A stretch of DNA of 64,000 nucleotides from Notamacropus eugenii (GCF_028372415.1 NC_092872.1:549379205-549443204); one strand, 5' to 3'. Positions 21,641-32,592 are shown, numbered from the stretch's first letter. Translations and numbers: made by a program. Notes: a model not told the origin generated them from the sequence alone.

Positions 21641-21714
21641 ATACAAGATTTGGGAATAGCTGTTCAGTTTGGTTGAAACTTAGCATGTCGGAGGGGACTA
21701 AAGTAAAAAAAAAA

Positions 21715-22090
21715 AAAGTCAGATGGGAACCAGAGTAGAGCTTTAAATGACAGCCTAATGAGCTTGTATTTTATTCAGTAAACAATGGAAGTCACTTAAG
21801 ATTTTTGAGCAAAAATATAAGACCTGCCCATTAGAAAGATAACTCTGAGAATGAAGGATGGATTGGAGAAGAGATATATTAGAGGTGAGGAGACCAGTGA
21901 GGAACTATATTGTGCATCAGGTAAGAGGAGATGAGGAACCAGGAGTGGGAATGGAGAAGAGAGAATTAATGTGAGAGCTACTGCAATGATAAAATGGAGA
22001 AGATTCATGATGTATGGAAGACATAGAGAAGTCAATAGGATTCCAAATGCTAGAGCCTGGGTGACTAGGGAGATGACTGCTCCATCAACT
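21715..22090 (-). mobile_element. L2 coding fragment
   Basis: The order agagctttaaatgacagcct, ttgtattttattcagtaaac, cagtgaggaactatattgtg and ctagagcctgggtgactagg follows the antisense L2 coding region. Confidence 0.65.
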
Positions 22091-22199
22091 CGATGAAGGG
22101 AAAATGATTTGGGAGTTTATATTGGAGATCTACTTCCTGACCTCTGGTCACCATCTCATGTCCATTTCTCCCATTTAAATTGCTACATGCCATTGGAAA

Positions 22200-22500
22200 A
22201 CCATTTCTCACCTTTGCTCAGTTCAACAAATACTTATGAAGTGCCTTTGATGTAATAGGTGAGAGCTACAAAGACAAATGTGAAATGGTTCCTGCCCTCA
22301 AGGAACATACCTTCTTCTACTAGGTTGCTGAGGGGGTGAGGAGACCCAGCATTTAAATAGTATAAGATAATTTGAGGAGGAAGAAAGCACCAGCGCCTGA
22401 GGAGAATCAAAAGAGGCTTTCAATAGGAGAAAAAACTCAACCTTGAAAGAGACTAGGGATTCTAAGGCTGGAGATGACAAGGGAGAATACTCCAGGAGCT
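22200..22500 (-). mobile_element. L2 3' end
   Basis: agttcaacaaatacttatga, then ggttcctgccctcaaggaac and ggaagaaagcaccagcgcct, colinear with 53165-53400. Confidence 0.7.
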
Positions 22501-22779
22501 CCCACCTCTTGATACTTTGAAATTGTGTAAACATTTGTAAAGTAGGGTCACTACTATTAGTCCTCACCTGAACTAACAAAAATAAGTACAGAAAGTCACA
22601 CTCCCCAAGGCTGTTGAGAGTTTTATGACCATAAAGTTCTTTGAAGTCCTGAGATGAAAGGTGTCACAGAAGCTAAGACTATTGCTCTTTGCAAAATGCC
22701 TCAGGATAAAAAAACTGTGGACATCTTATTATTGATACTTTCCCTGGCTCACAGTCAAGGAGACAGGAAATAGAAAGAC

Positions 22780-22910
22780 TGATATAGTGGGGAAATCCTT
22801 GTTCAAACAGTCAGGAGAGCTGATCCAAACTTTGCCCTAGACTCACTGTGTACCCCACAGCTAACAATTTATTTCTCTAGGCTTGGTTTTCCCATGTGCC
22901 AAATGAAGAC
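22780..22910 (+). mobile_element. CORE-SINE/MIR fragment
   Basis: gactcactgtgtaccccaca, then ctaggcttggttttcccatg. Confidence 0.5.
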
Positions 22911-23050
22911 ATCACAAGACTGAAAGCTAGAAAGAACTGTAGGGAAAAGTTGAGTAGTCCAACCCCCTAATCTTACTGATGAGGAATCTGAGAGGCCTGA
23001 GAGAGGAAATGACTTACCGCAGAGCACATAGGTGGTAGAAGATATGATCC
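22911..23050 (-). mobile_element. CORE-SINE/MIR fragment
   Basis: tgaaagctagaaagaactgt, then ttactgatgaggaatctgag and atgacttaccgcagagcaca. Confidence 0.6.
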
Positions 23051-23098
23051 TTATAAAAAAAGATTATAGATTTTGAATTAGAAGTGCCCTTAGGGTTC

Positions 23099-23316
23099 AT
23101 CTAGTCTGAAAGTGTCAAACACACAGCCCACAGGCTGCATTGTGGGACCAACGACTCGAGTGCTGCTGAAATATCATTAAAATATGATTAGGAAATATTT
23201 AACAAAATAAATGAAAATATGAGAAAACATAGATAATGTTAATATGTGATTTTCCAAATTAATATGCAAACTGCAGATATCCATTTCTATTTTAGTTTGA
23301 CATCACTGATCTAGTT
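23099..23316. mobile_element. hAT-type MITE (family B), with 8-bp TSD
   Basis: The element proper is about 23107-23308. The left end (tgaaagtgtcaaac) and right end (agtttgacatcactg) are imperfect inverted repeats. Flanking atctagtc (23099-23106) and atctagtt (23309-23316) match at 7 of 8. The gcccacaggctgcattgtgg block next to the left end is typical of this MITE class. Confidence 0.75.
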
Positions 23317-24204
23317 CATCTTGTCATTTTACATGTAAAATGACTCCTATACCACTGTGAAACCTCTTGCCTTCCCCAGATTCAATGCAATAGTCATGCA
23401 GATATGGCTTGAGCCCCCAAGCAATGCATCCTCTAACCACAAACTAAGCAAAAAACATAAATCAAATAACAACATATATAATTGATACAGAATAAAAAAC
23501 AATGAAAGGAAAAACAAGCAATAGAATTTATTTCAGTCCTCTCTCCCCATATGAAAAGAGGTACAATTTTCCAATGATTTCTAAATCTGCGGGAAAGGAA
23601 CATTCTAATCTAGACAGATCATGCTAGGAGGAGCCAAGGAACTGAATTATGAATAGACCATCTCTTCATAGCTCCATCTTTAAGCAACTTGTTATATCTC
23701 ACTTTGTTCTTTTCTGCCTCTTCTGATACAATTCTTCAATTCTAAAATTCTCCAGTGCTATAATTCTTCAATTCTGAAAAATGTCATTTGCTGCTTTTCT
23801 GAAAAGATGCTATCACATGCTAGCTCTTTCAGCTTCTTCCTTGGTTTGGGGTTGTGGATGGTGTTAAAATTCTATTTTTTTTTTTTTTGAGACAGTCCAG
23901 GCCAACAGGCATCAGGTACTAATCAATACACATCTAGCTGTTTTGTTAGGAAGGTCTCAACATACACAACTGACAGACAAAAGATCAGTTAAATATCAAT
24001 ACCTTTTCTTCTTCTTTTTTCAAATTAACCCCTTCTCCAGTGGAATATTCTCTACCCAGAATTCCCTAAACCATCAAACCTTAGGTAGCTAGCACCAAAG
24101 ACATGCATATAATCTAGAAGTTTCAATAACTCCCCAGGAAGCACTCAGCAGCACTGCAATGGGCAGGAGTGTAGTTAATAAACTTTGTCCAGCATATACT
24201 TATA
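23317..24204. other. Unassigned
   Basis: AT-rich; no recognised gene or repeat beyond T and A runs (for example 23875-23889). Confidence 0.3.
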
Positions 24205-24362
24205 CTAAGGTCCCTAACAGATTTATTTGTATGCAAGTGAGGAAACTGAGGCATAGAGAATTGAAATTACTTGATCAAGATCATACAACTTGGAAGCATC
24301 AGAGTCAGAATTCAGATCCAGGTTCTCTAACTCCAGATTCAGTATTCTTTTTACTGTACCAT
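24205..24362 (-). mobile_element. CORE-SINE/MIR fragment
   Basis: gtgaggaaactgaggcatag, then cagaattcagatccaggttc and ttttactgtaccatgatg. Confidence 0.7.
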
Positions 24363-24404
24363 GATGAATCTAAATTCAAGGTTCTTTCCATGACACCAAA
24401 TTTT

Positions 24405-24655
24405 TCCTAGAATTTGGGGGTTCTTAGATTGAATTGTCATGGACCTCTTTGGCAATGTAGAGAAGTCTATGGACCCCTTCTCAGAATTATTCTCAGAATA
24501 ATATTTAATTGCACAAAATAAAATAATAAGATTACAAAGAGAACGGATTAAAATCAAATTACATATATTTACATACAGATATGTGTGCATGTATGTGTAC
24601 ACATATACATACATATGCCTATACACACATATTTTTGGACTGCAGGTTAAGAATT
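24405..24655. mobile_element. Non-autonomous DNA transposon (hAT-like, tentative) with internal microsatellite
   Basis: The left end gggggttcttagattgaatt and right end ggactgcaggttaagaattt are roughly complementary. Internal atttaattgcacaaaataaa and ataataagattacaaagaga blocks belong to a widespread mammalian element also seen at 38004-38225. A (TATG)n/(CATA)n tract lies at 24565-24640. Confidence 0.45.
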
Positions 24656-25017
24656 TTTATGCCCAGATGATCACTCAAAGGCCATTTTTTAATTCTAGAA
24701 GTCTGTATACTTATGACTAAAGGACTCTGACTCTTTTGCCTATTAGCCTATCAAAACAATCTTGACTTTTTCAATTCTCTATTAGGTGCCACCTGGACAC
24801 AGAGGTTCTCAGTGAATCAAAGTGAAAGATGGCCTCTGGCTTATAGAGAAGGTCCTCCCACACATATTAAATGGAAATTCTACCCCATGGGTTTTAACTT
24901 CAATTTCTGAGTCATCACCCAGAGTCTATAGGGGGGAAGGGAGACTTTTGAGACCAGCATACCCACAATACTCCACACACCAATCAAGGGAAGAAGAGGT
25001 AGGGAGCGACATGGACT
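24656..25017. other. Unassigned
   Basis: Nothing recognised. Confidence 0.3.
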
Positions 25018-25200
25018 GGTTTATTAAAAAGAGCACAATTGTCAATAGACCTGGGTTCAAAACCTAACTCTGCTACAGTTGTTCTTGTTTGATCTCAGGT
25101 GAGTTACTTCCTCTCTGGTTCTTAGTTTCCCTCCCTTAAAGCGAGGAGGTTGGAAAAGATGGTCTCTGAAGTCCCTTATTGCTCCAAATTCTGTGACTGA
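25018..25200 (+). mobile_element. CORE-SINE with CR1-like tail
   Basis: ctgggttcaaaacctaactc, then ggttcttagtttccctccct and ggaggttggaaaagatggtc. Confidence 0.7.
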
Positions 25201-25574
25201 AACAGGATGAAGATGAGAAACAGAAAAAGAATGGGGCAACAGAAGAAAAAGAAGATGTTTTAATGATTTCATGGTAAGTTTCTTAGAAGACATCACCGAT
25301 TTCTGCCTGGTAGAAACCATGAATGAGGGCTATTTTTCCTGCCAGCATTGAAACATATCAGTATTTTTACATTACTTTTATCCAAATTCCATAAAAAAAA
25401 GTAAGAGATACCCTTGGCAAAACACACACTATTAATATTAGGGTGCCTGGAGCCACTGAATCTAAGAGACGTATTTGGGGGAAGGAGGATATCAAGGAGG
25501 TGTCAGTCCCCATGACTGGGGGAAGGGCCCAATCTTCACCTTGTTCCCATCTGAAAAGTCCTTGAGTTTCATAG
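25201..25574. other. Unassigned
   Basis: Nothing recognised. Confidence 0.3.
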
Positions 25575-25712
25575 GTTCTGGGCAGAACACTACTGCCTGG
25601 ACAAGCCGCTTAGTCTCTCCAGGCCTTGGTTTCCTCAGATCTAAAATGAAGAAAACTAAGATACAATCTACCTCTAAATCAAGTCTCTGCTCATCTCTGT
25701 GATCCTATAAAA
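25575..25712 (+). mobile_element. CORE-SINE/MIR 3' half
   Basis: agtctctccaggccttggtt, then tcctcagatctaaaatgaag and ctctgtgatcctata. Confidence 0.65.
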
Positions 25713-25794
25713 ATTCCCCCTCTTTTAACTGCAGGGTAATTCTGGGTTGTATGTGTGTATAACTGGGAAAGTTAAAAAAGCCAAAAAGAAATGC

Positions 25795-25965
25795 AATCCC
25801 ACAGCACTAATAGTGTGGGATACTGGAAAGCACCTGGACATTTAGTGAGAAAACTTGGGTTCTAGATCTGCCATTCCTAGCATCTGCCATTTACTTATAG
25901 AAAGCAATTCACTTAAACACTAAGCCCATTTTCCTCCTCCATAAAATGTAAATAAGGGGAAGAAA
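25795..25965 (+). mobile_element. CORE-SINE/MIR element
   Basis: gaaaacttgggttctagatc, then caattcacttaaacactaag and cctcctccataaaatgtaaa. Confidence 0.65.
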
Positions 25966-26169
25966 ACAGGAAGGAAAGTTAGATCACCTTATCTATCTCA
26001 TTTTATAGATAGGAAACCTACATCTCACACAGTTGTTGAGAGGAAAATTATTTGCAAACTATAGTATTATAAAATGGCAGCTACTTTTAAACCAAAAGTT
26101 TTAAACTATAAGGGTACAAAAGTCTTCAGATCTTAGGAGCTCAATTTCTTTTAAAACATTATATATAAA

Positions 26170-26690
26170 ATAGTTTTGTTTAAAAAAAAACACCATCAAT
26201 TGGAGAATGACTGAACAAGTTGGGATACATGATTGGGGTGGAATACTATTGTACTATAAGAAATGAGGGGGATGGTTTCAGAAAAACCTGGGGAGACATA
26301 TATGAACTGATGCGAAGTAAAATAAGCAGAATTAGGAGAATGCTGCACACAGTTACAGCAATATTGAAACAAGATCAACTGTGAAAGATTCTGATCAATA
26401 CAGTGATTCAAGACAGTTCCAAAGGAGTCATTGATGAAAAATGTTATTCACCTCCAGGAAGAGAACTAATGAACGGAGTGCAAATTGAAGTATATTTTTT
26501 TACTTTATTTTTCTTACTTTTTTGGGTGCCATGTCTAACATGGAAATATTTTGAATGATTTCATAGGTATAATTGATAACATATTGCTTGCCTTCTCAAT
26601 GAGTAGGTAAGGGGGGGCTTGGAGGAGGGAGAAAATTTGAGACTCCAAGATTTTTTTTAAAATATTAAAAATTAACAAACAATAGCAGCT
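26170..26690 (+). mobile_element. Old L1 3' end
   Basis: The blocks accatcaattggagaatgac, gaatactattgtactataag, atatgaactgatgcgaagta and gacagttccaaaggagtcat are the sense L1 ORF2 C-terminus. They are followed by the 3' UTR (tattgcttgccttctcaatg) and an A-rich end. Confidence 0.85.
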
Positions 26691-26999
26691 GTTGTTTTTA
26701 AGTCTTCAGATCACTAAAATTTCCAGGTGTCCTTTCTTTACTTTCAACCTCAGCCTTGATTAAGTTTTAGTCCTGCTTTCCCAGATACCAGTCCCCAGCA
26801 TATTGTCCTTTATTGTATCTTCTTTAAAAATGGTTACCCTGAAATTACAGGTCAGACAATTGAGCTGATGTAGATGACCTCACACTAGGGAGTAAGAGAG
26901 TAGAATTCAGAATTCTGACAAGGTGAAGAGAAGGTGCCGGACCAGTCTCCTAGAACTGCTGTGAGGAAAGCATTTGTGAAAATCTGAAAGTCCTTTATA
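26691..26999. other. Unassigned
   Basis: Nothing recognised. Confidence 0.3.
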
Positions 27000-27140
27000 T
27001 TCAACAATACAACAAACTTTTCATCCAAAGGGCTGTGTTGGGTGTTGGTAGGGATACATACTTTACCTATTCACATATGCCTACTCTCAAAGACCTTTCA
27101 GTTCAGTAAGGAATTAGGACACAAACACAGATAACAGATA
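27000..27140 (-). mobile_element. L2 3'-end fragment
   Basis: caacaatacaacaaactttt, then cctactctcaaagacctttc and agttcagtaaggaatt. Confidence 0.55.
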
Positions 27141-27197
27141 ACACATAACTCAAGGTTACTTCCAAGAACGTTAAAAATGTGCATGAGATTAATATAT

Positions 27198-27291
27198 GTG
27201 AAGTGTTTTGCAAAGCTTAAAGTTAGATGCTAGTTATATTAATCATTATTAAAAACCAAGGAAAATTTCCTGAGGTCATATTTTAATAGGA
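27198..27291 (+). repeat. Local duplication, copy A block 1
   Basis: Matches 28977-29072 in the same orientation (shared gaaaatttcctgaggtcata and ttttaatag), with a few substitutions and a 2-bp gap. Confidence 0.85.
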
Positions 27292-27649
27292 CATTTGAAG
27301 GATGTGTAGAAAATTTAACAGGAAAAGAAACAGAAGGAAATTCCCCCGGATAGGAAACAGAAGGGATCAGTGGCAGAGTTCATGGAGTTCAGTGTATTCC
27401 TATCAATGGAGGACTTCAATGTGTTGATTGGGTTATTGTTATTACTATGAATAATAATAATATATAAATAAATTAGAATGATTAAAAATAATCATCAAAA
27501 AGGAGAAAACAATAATACAAGCAAAAGTAAAATACAGGAGGGAGCACTGACTAGGCAAAATTACAGGATACAAGTCATCTTGTAACCTCCAAGACTTGAA
27601 AAGCTAACATAATGTTGGAAGGCTCTTTAAGACCAGCAAGTCCTTGTGG

Positions 27650-27762
27650 GCCTAAGTTTCCTCCTTTGTAAAATGAGGGCATGGCACCAACTCTTGACTC
27701 CTTTTGCACATTTAAAATTCAGAATCTACAATACCCAATGATTGAGATAACCTCCAATGGGG
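27650..27762 (+). repeat. Local duplication, copy A block 2
   Basis: Near-identical to about 29132-29243: over roughly 107 bp I count two substitutions before the copies diverge. Includes ggcatggcaccaactcttga. Confidence 0.88.
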
Positions 27763-27767
27763 AGAAG

Positions 27768-27932
27768 ATATTTTAAAAAGCACTGATTCTATAATCATAA
27801 GACCTGGGTTCAAATCTTACCTCTCAAAGCAAGTCATTTAACCTTCCTAGGCCTCAATTTCCACAACTGTAAAATAAGGGGTTTAGATTAGAGTAGCCTC
27901 TGAGGTTCTGTTAGTTCTAAATTAGGAAGCAT
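27768..27932 (+). mobile_element. CORE-SINE with CR1-like tail
   Basis: aagacctgggttcaaatctt, then cctaggcctcaatttccaca and aggggtttagattagagtag. Confidence 0.75.
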
Positions 27933-28340
27933 TCAATAATCCCCCACCACATTCAGTGAGTAATCCTTTAAATTTTGTACCACAAAAAAAAATGAGGGGT
28001 AACCCTGGGGAATGCAGAAAATAATACACATGACTTAAGGGTTGCAAATATGAAAGAATGGTGGATTCTGTGTCTTTTAGCATATAAAGGACAGTCTTAA
28101 GGAGGACGAGGACTCGTGCTGAAGAATAAGGATGGACTTAACCATGAAAGAGAATTTGGATTTAAGAACAAAATTTTAACCAAGAGACTTTTTAAACTGT
28201 GGCACAGATTGACCAATAAATATTGTGAGATTTCCTTTTACTGAAGCACTTTTTAAAGTAGAGTAGATATCCAACTGGAGGGATGGGTTAAGTCATCCTT
28301 GCTGATAAGTTTTGGGAAAACAAAAGCTGACTCTTCTTTC
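27933..28340. other. Unassigned
   Basis: Nothing recognised. Confidence 0.3.
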
Positions 28341-28344
28341 TGCT

Positions 28345-28390
28345 GGATACCTCCTCCTCCCCCTTCCTCTTTCTCTTTTTCTGCTTCCTC

Positions 28391-28424
<34 letters not shown>

Positions 28425-28660
28425 CCTTCCTCTTCTTTTTCTTCTTCCTCTTCCTCTTCCTCATCTTGTTCCTCTTCCCCCTCCTCCTCATCATCTTCCT
28501 TTTCCTCCTCTTCCTCCTCATTTTGCTCTACTTTCTCTCTTTTCCTCCCTCGCTTCCTGTTTCTTTTCCTTTTCTTCCTGCTCCTCTTTATTTTCTTCCA
28601 CCTTCTTTTCTTCATCTTCAGCCTCCTTCTCCTTTTCTGCGTCTTCATTCTCTTGTTGCT
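28345..28660 (+). repeat. (TCC)n-rich polypyrimidine tract
   Basis: About 315 bp of almost pure C/T on this strand built from tcc, tcttcc and ttttcc units. Long frames of poly-Ser/Pro/Leu on one strand and Glu/Lys on the other are artefacts of composition. Confidence 0.95.
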
Positions 28661-28674
28661 CTTCCACATTTTGG

Positions 28675-28862
28675 ATCCCTACAGTGGAAAGAGCACTGGA
28701 TCTCTGGAGTCTGAGAACTGGATTTGAATCCATTTACTAACTTGGGTGACTTTGGGCAACTCACTTAATCTCCCTGGATCTCAGTTCCCTCATCTGTAAA
28801 ATGGGGAGGGGCATGCATGTGTGACCTCAAAGATCCCTTACAACCTTCTAAGCCTATGACCC
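28675..28862 (+). mobile_element. CORE-SINE element
   Basis: The tacagtggaaagagcactgg head, gaactggatttgaatccatt, the core ccctcatctgtaaaatgggg and tail are all present, so it is close to full length. Confidence 0.8.
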
Positions 28863-28976
28863 ACTCTGCCACAGTTCTATTCCAGATGAAAGGGGTAGAC
28901 ATTTCTGCTGGAGACTAATTTCCCATTTAATCAACACTACCACCCCACCCACTGCCCCATCACTCTGTTCCCAAGA

Positions 28977-29072
28977 GTGAAGTGTTTTGCAAAGTTTAAA
29001 CTGTTAGATGCTAGTTATGTTCATCATTATTAAAAATCAGGGAAAATTTCCTGAGGTCATATTTTAATAGAA
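28977..29072 (+). repeat. Local duplication, copy B block 1
   Basis: Partner of 27198-27291. Confidence 0.85.
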
Positions 29073-29131
29073 CACCCCACCCACCCACCCACTCAGGCCC
29101 TTACCAGACCCCTGGAAGCAAGTTTGTCTGG

Positions 29132-29243
29132 GTCTAAGTTTCCTCCTTTGTAAAATGAGGGCATGGCACCAACTCTTGACTCCTTTTGCACTTTTAAAAT
29201 TCAGAATCCACAATACCCAATGATTGAGATAACCTCCAACTGG
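29132..29243 (+). repeat. Local duplication, copy B block 2
   Basis: Partner of 27650-27762. In copy B the two blocks are about 60 bp apart, against about 360 bp in copy A. Confidence 0.88.
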
Positions 29244-29484
29244 TAGAAAATAATTATCACTTCTGTTTATTTTTATTTTTTTTTGATTCATAGGAAAAAA
29301 AAACCATCTCCACCTTTTTTCCTTAGGAAAAATTCTGAGAGGCAGGAACACAGATGACAGAAAATGGACCAAAGATTGTCCCCTGGTCCTCCACTCTCCA
29401 GATCCCAAAGTCTTGAAATATCCTAGTCAGGAAGTGATGAGTGGAAGGATCTGGGGAAGGAAGAATTTCTCTTCCTTGACAAAA

Positions 29485-29620
29485 GAGGATTCTTGGACTA
29501 GATAATCTCCAAGAACCTTTTAAGCTCTAACATTTTCTGTTCTGTGTTGTAAGGTCCCATGTGGGTCTAACTTTCTATGTTTTATGTTCTAAAGACCCTA
29601 CCAATTCTAACAGTCTATAA
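29485..29620 (+). repeat. Tandem CR1/SINE-tail-like units
   Basis: Three degenerate units of about 40 bp, each with a ctctaacatttt- or tctaactttc-type block followed by a tgttct block, derived from a CR1-like 3' terminus. Confidence 0.5.
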
Positions 29621-29654
29621 ATAGATGATTAACCCTTTCCTCTCCAAGGTCATT

Positions 29655-29735
29655 TTCTAATCAACCAATCAAAAAGCATTTATATTAAGGATCTACTGAA
29701 CCCCACCCATGGTACTACAGTGATCCTATAAGATA
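29655..29735 (-). mobile_element. L2 3'-end fragment
   Basis: caaccaatcaaaaagcattt, then atattaaggatctactgaac. Confidence 0.55.
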
Positions 29736-30122
29736 TGAATTAGGTCATAAAGAGAAGATTAATAGGCTGCTTATAGCTTTGAGATGATCTCACCTAAAAT
29801 GTGAAAGGCCTCTAATAAATAGTTAAAGAGTGTAGTAACAGTGAGTCTAGCCAATTAGGGTCTAGGATGTGCAGGGGGTTCCACTTGCTGCAAGCCCAAA
29901 TGAAGCCCTGTGGAACCAACTTCTGGAAAGCCATGTATCAGTATGAACCTAGGATAGACAGGTCCAACTCTCCCAGGGCATACTTGAATGTTTTCTGCCT
30001 GCTTACTGTACAGTGAAGAAAAGGTCTTTTGGTTGACTGGACCCTAACTGAATGTGCTTACAAAAAAGCCTGCAAGTATCCCAGTAGAGAAACTCATTCT
30101 TTCCTTTCTCTACTGGCACCAC
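29736..30122. other. Unassigned
   Basis: Nothing recognised. Confidence 0.3.
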
Positions 30123-30436
30123 TTGTGTGTGTGTGTTCGTCTTTCATTGCCAAAGAAGACCATGCCTTCAGAAAAATAATGACAAGACTTGCACTTGACT
30201 TTGTTTTGAGTGAAGGAGGGCTGTGAAGGTTACCAGCCTCACTTCTCCAGAGCCATCTAAATCCAGTGACCAGATATTCATTAGGATGACTGGAGATGAC
30301 CTAGGATGAGTCATTTGGGGTTACGTGACTTGTCCAAGGTCACATAGCTAGTGAGTGTCAAGTGTCTGAGGTGAGATTTGAACTCAGGTCCTCCTGACTC
30401 CTGCACTGGTGCTCTATCCACTGCACCACTGGCATC
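30123..30436 (-). mobile_element. Marsupial SINE with RTE-like 3' tail
   Basis: The 3' tail lies at the left (tcgtctttcattgccaaaga), then agacttgcacttgactttgt and agccatctaaatccagtgac. At the right is the antisense tRNA-like/CORE half (gtgacttgtccaaggtcaca, aggtcctcctgactcctgca, ctctatccactgcaccactg). It is one of the most complete SINEs in the window. Confidence 0.8.
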
Positions 30437-30497
30437 ACTTAGCATAAAGTTGACTGTAATCTAAAAGGCTGGGGGCAAGGGGACTGAGGAGGGCAGG

Positions 30498-31335
30498 TAT
30501 CCTTCCTCCCATGAGGTTAACCCATGAGCACATGGCCTCCTGAACAAAACTTGTGTCTAGGATGGGGTTTTTATTAGGAGACAACAAAATATACATGGAG
30601 TGAAAATGAACTTTTAGACTTATTCTCCATGAGGCATTACTAGTAAGTATGAACTTGCTACTTACACTTTCCTCAGGATTCTAGGAGGAACCCAAAGATT
30701 TGGTTATGAGGTTTTTTTCTAATGCTATAAGTTGAGGCCCAGTTCTAGAGTATTCTACCCATTATATAGTTGGCTAGTGCCATTTAATATCTCCTCACTA
30801 TCATCAATAGTAGTGATTAGTGCTCCTCATAATAAATTTAATTAATTTATTTCTTGATATTAAATAACCAGTAGACATCAGTTAGCTTTTGCAAAGGGAT
30901 ATTTACTGAAAAGTTATATATAGTAAAAACTAAAATACAAAAAGCTCCTCTGAACCAGGATACATGCTTGCTTCTACATTTTTGGTCCCTGGGGACAGTG
31001 GGCTCAAACTTAAAAGTAGGATCTAAAGACATTCTTCCCACAAACAAGTTAAATTCCAGGTGTTTCATAACTGATAAAACAGGTTGATCCCTTGCTTGCA
31101 TGGAATTTCTCAGCTGCCAGCTTACTCCACCACTGGCATGGGTCAAGCAGGCCGCTCCTCATGCTTGGATCTTTCCCAAGCTCAGCCCCAGGACTTAGTG
31201 ACTCTTTTTCCCTTTCCAGATCTTATAAGGCCCTGTACCAAAGGATAGAAAACACCAACAAGAGGTGTTCCCATGCAGATAAGAGTTTACCTAGGAGGCC
31301 ATGTGCTCAGGAACTGAGTGGTGGGAGGGAAAAAA
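30498..31335. other. Unclassified segment bounded by an inverted repeat
   Basis: tgagcacatggcctcct (30525-30541) is perfectly complementary to aggaggccatgtgctca (31293-31309). Weaker complementarity continues outward (ccttcctcccatgagg against gtggtgggaggg). The interior shows no transposase and no known repeat. Read antisense, 30890-31300 is LTR-like in texture. It could be a DNA transposon or two LTR fragments in opposite orientation. Confidence 0.4.
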
Positions 31336-31924
31336 AACTAGTAACCTACCAGCGCTCCAGAACTCAGAGTTATCCCCAACCCAACCCTAATCTAATGGCC
31401 ATCAGGAAGGAAAGAAAGTTTTTCAACAGAAGTCTTTTGTATCTACTCTTATTTCTGCCTCAGCAGCCAACCAAAAGACTTTTTCTTCGCCACAGAGTAC
31501 AAGTGAACTGGAAAGTGTTATAGAGTATTTGCACATGCCTTCCAGAGGAAAACCTGGCCCTTCTGTTCCATGTCAACTTGGATTTCTGAAAGCAGGTTCC
31601 CTAAAGCTCCCCCTGGGGCAGGTAGTAGGCAGAGCCCTCTGAGTATGCTCTGAGAAGGGGCCCTCACTGACCTGAGGGATACCTATGCCCCAGAAGGGCT
31701 GTTTGAGAGAAGATAAAAGTGGCTGTGTGCATGGTGTTATATGAAATGCTGAGAGACCTCCAGGTATAAAAGAACACTAGCCCCTTGGATTCAGAGATGA
31801 AGGCCAGCTCCTTTCTGTCTTTTAGCCTCAATTTCCTTCATAGCCTTGCTGCCCTTTAGAAATGGAAAGTATTGTGAGGTAAGAACTTACTAATTGTCAC
31901 TGTTCATTCTAGACCTCACCCCAC
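31336..31924. other. Unique-looking sequence with a TATA-like motif
   Basis: tataaaag at 31765-31772 lies 32 bp before an ATG (31797) opening 20 codons with a hydrophobic middle (MKASSFLSFSLNFLHSLAAL), ended by a stop. A gaggtaagaa donor-like sequence follows at about 31876-31885. I do not call a gene: the implied 5' UTR would be nearly absent and the frame closes before the donor. Confidence 0.25.
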
Positions 31925-32045
31925 CCCTTCATTCAATTCAATTCAACATTAAGTGTCTTATATGTGCAAGGTACTGTATTAAGCCCTAGGATTACAAAAA
32001 CAAAAATAAAACAGCACCTGCCTTCAAAGAGTTTATATTCTAATT
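31925..32045 (-). mobile_element. L2 3'-end fragment
   Basis: attcaacattaagtgtctta, then aaggtactgtattaagccct and cagcacctgccttcaaagag. Confidence 0.75.
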
Positions 32046-32225
32046 TCATAGGAACTAGAAGTAGAAAGGACTGTAGGATTCATCCAATCCAACCCCTTCA
32101 TTTTATAAAGGAGGAAACTGAGGCTCACTGGGGTTAAGTGACTTACCCTTGATCATACAACTATTCAGTGGCCAAACTGGGATTCAAACTTCATCTTCTG
32201 CCTAAAAATCCATCTCTCCACTATA
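32046..32225 (-). mobile_element. CORE-SINE/MIR element
   Basis: ccttcattttataaaggagg, then aaactgaggctcactggggt and actgggattcaaacttcatc. Confidence 0.75.
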
Positions 32226-32269
32226 GCAGGCCACTAAGGTCCCCCTCTACACTAAGTACTTTCTCCACA

Positions 32270-32412
32270 ACTTCAGAGTCTTAGAGAGTTATCTGGGTGC
32301 ACTGAGAAGTTAGACGACTAGTCCAAGATCATATGGCCAGTGCGTCAAAGGAAGAACTTGAACCCAGGTGATCCTGGACCTGAGGTCAGTTCTCTCTATC
32401 CATTATGGCTTC
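32270..32412 (-). mobile_element. CORE-SINE/MIR fragment
   Basis: agtccaagatcatatggcca, then gaacttgaacccaggtgatc. Confidence 0.6.
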
Positions 32413-32454
32413 TCATGCCTTGCACATAATAGAGCACTTTAATATTTACCTTGC

Positions 32455-32592
32455 TTGAATTGAATTGAATTGGTCCCCTAAAAATGCAATACAATTTAAC
32501 CAACATTTGTTAAAGCTACTTGGAAAATAAAGGTCCTAGGAATATAGAGATAAATTAAGAACTGGTCCCATACCTTCAAATAGTTTACTGTG
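32455..32592 (-). mobile_element. L2 3'-end fragment with (GAATT)n
   Basis: A ttgaattgaattgaattgg run is followed by accaacatttgttaaagcta and tcccataccttcaaatagtt. Confidence 0.55.

Noticed and set aside
28253..28740. Long overlapping open frames (up to 142 codons) of poly-Ser/Pro/Leu or Glu/Lys
   Set aside because: They arise from the polypyrimidine simple repeat; stop codons are rare in any frame of a pure C/T tract.
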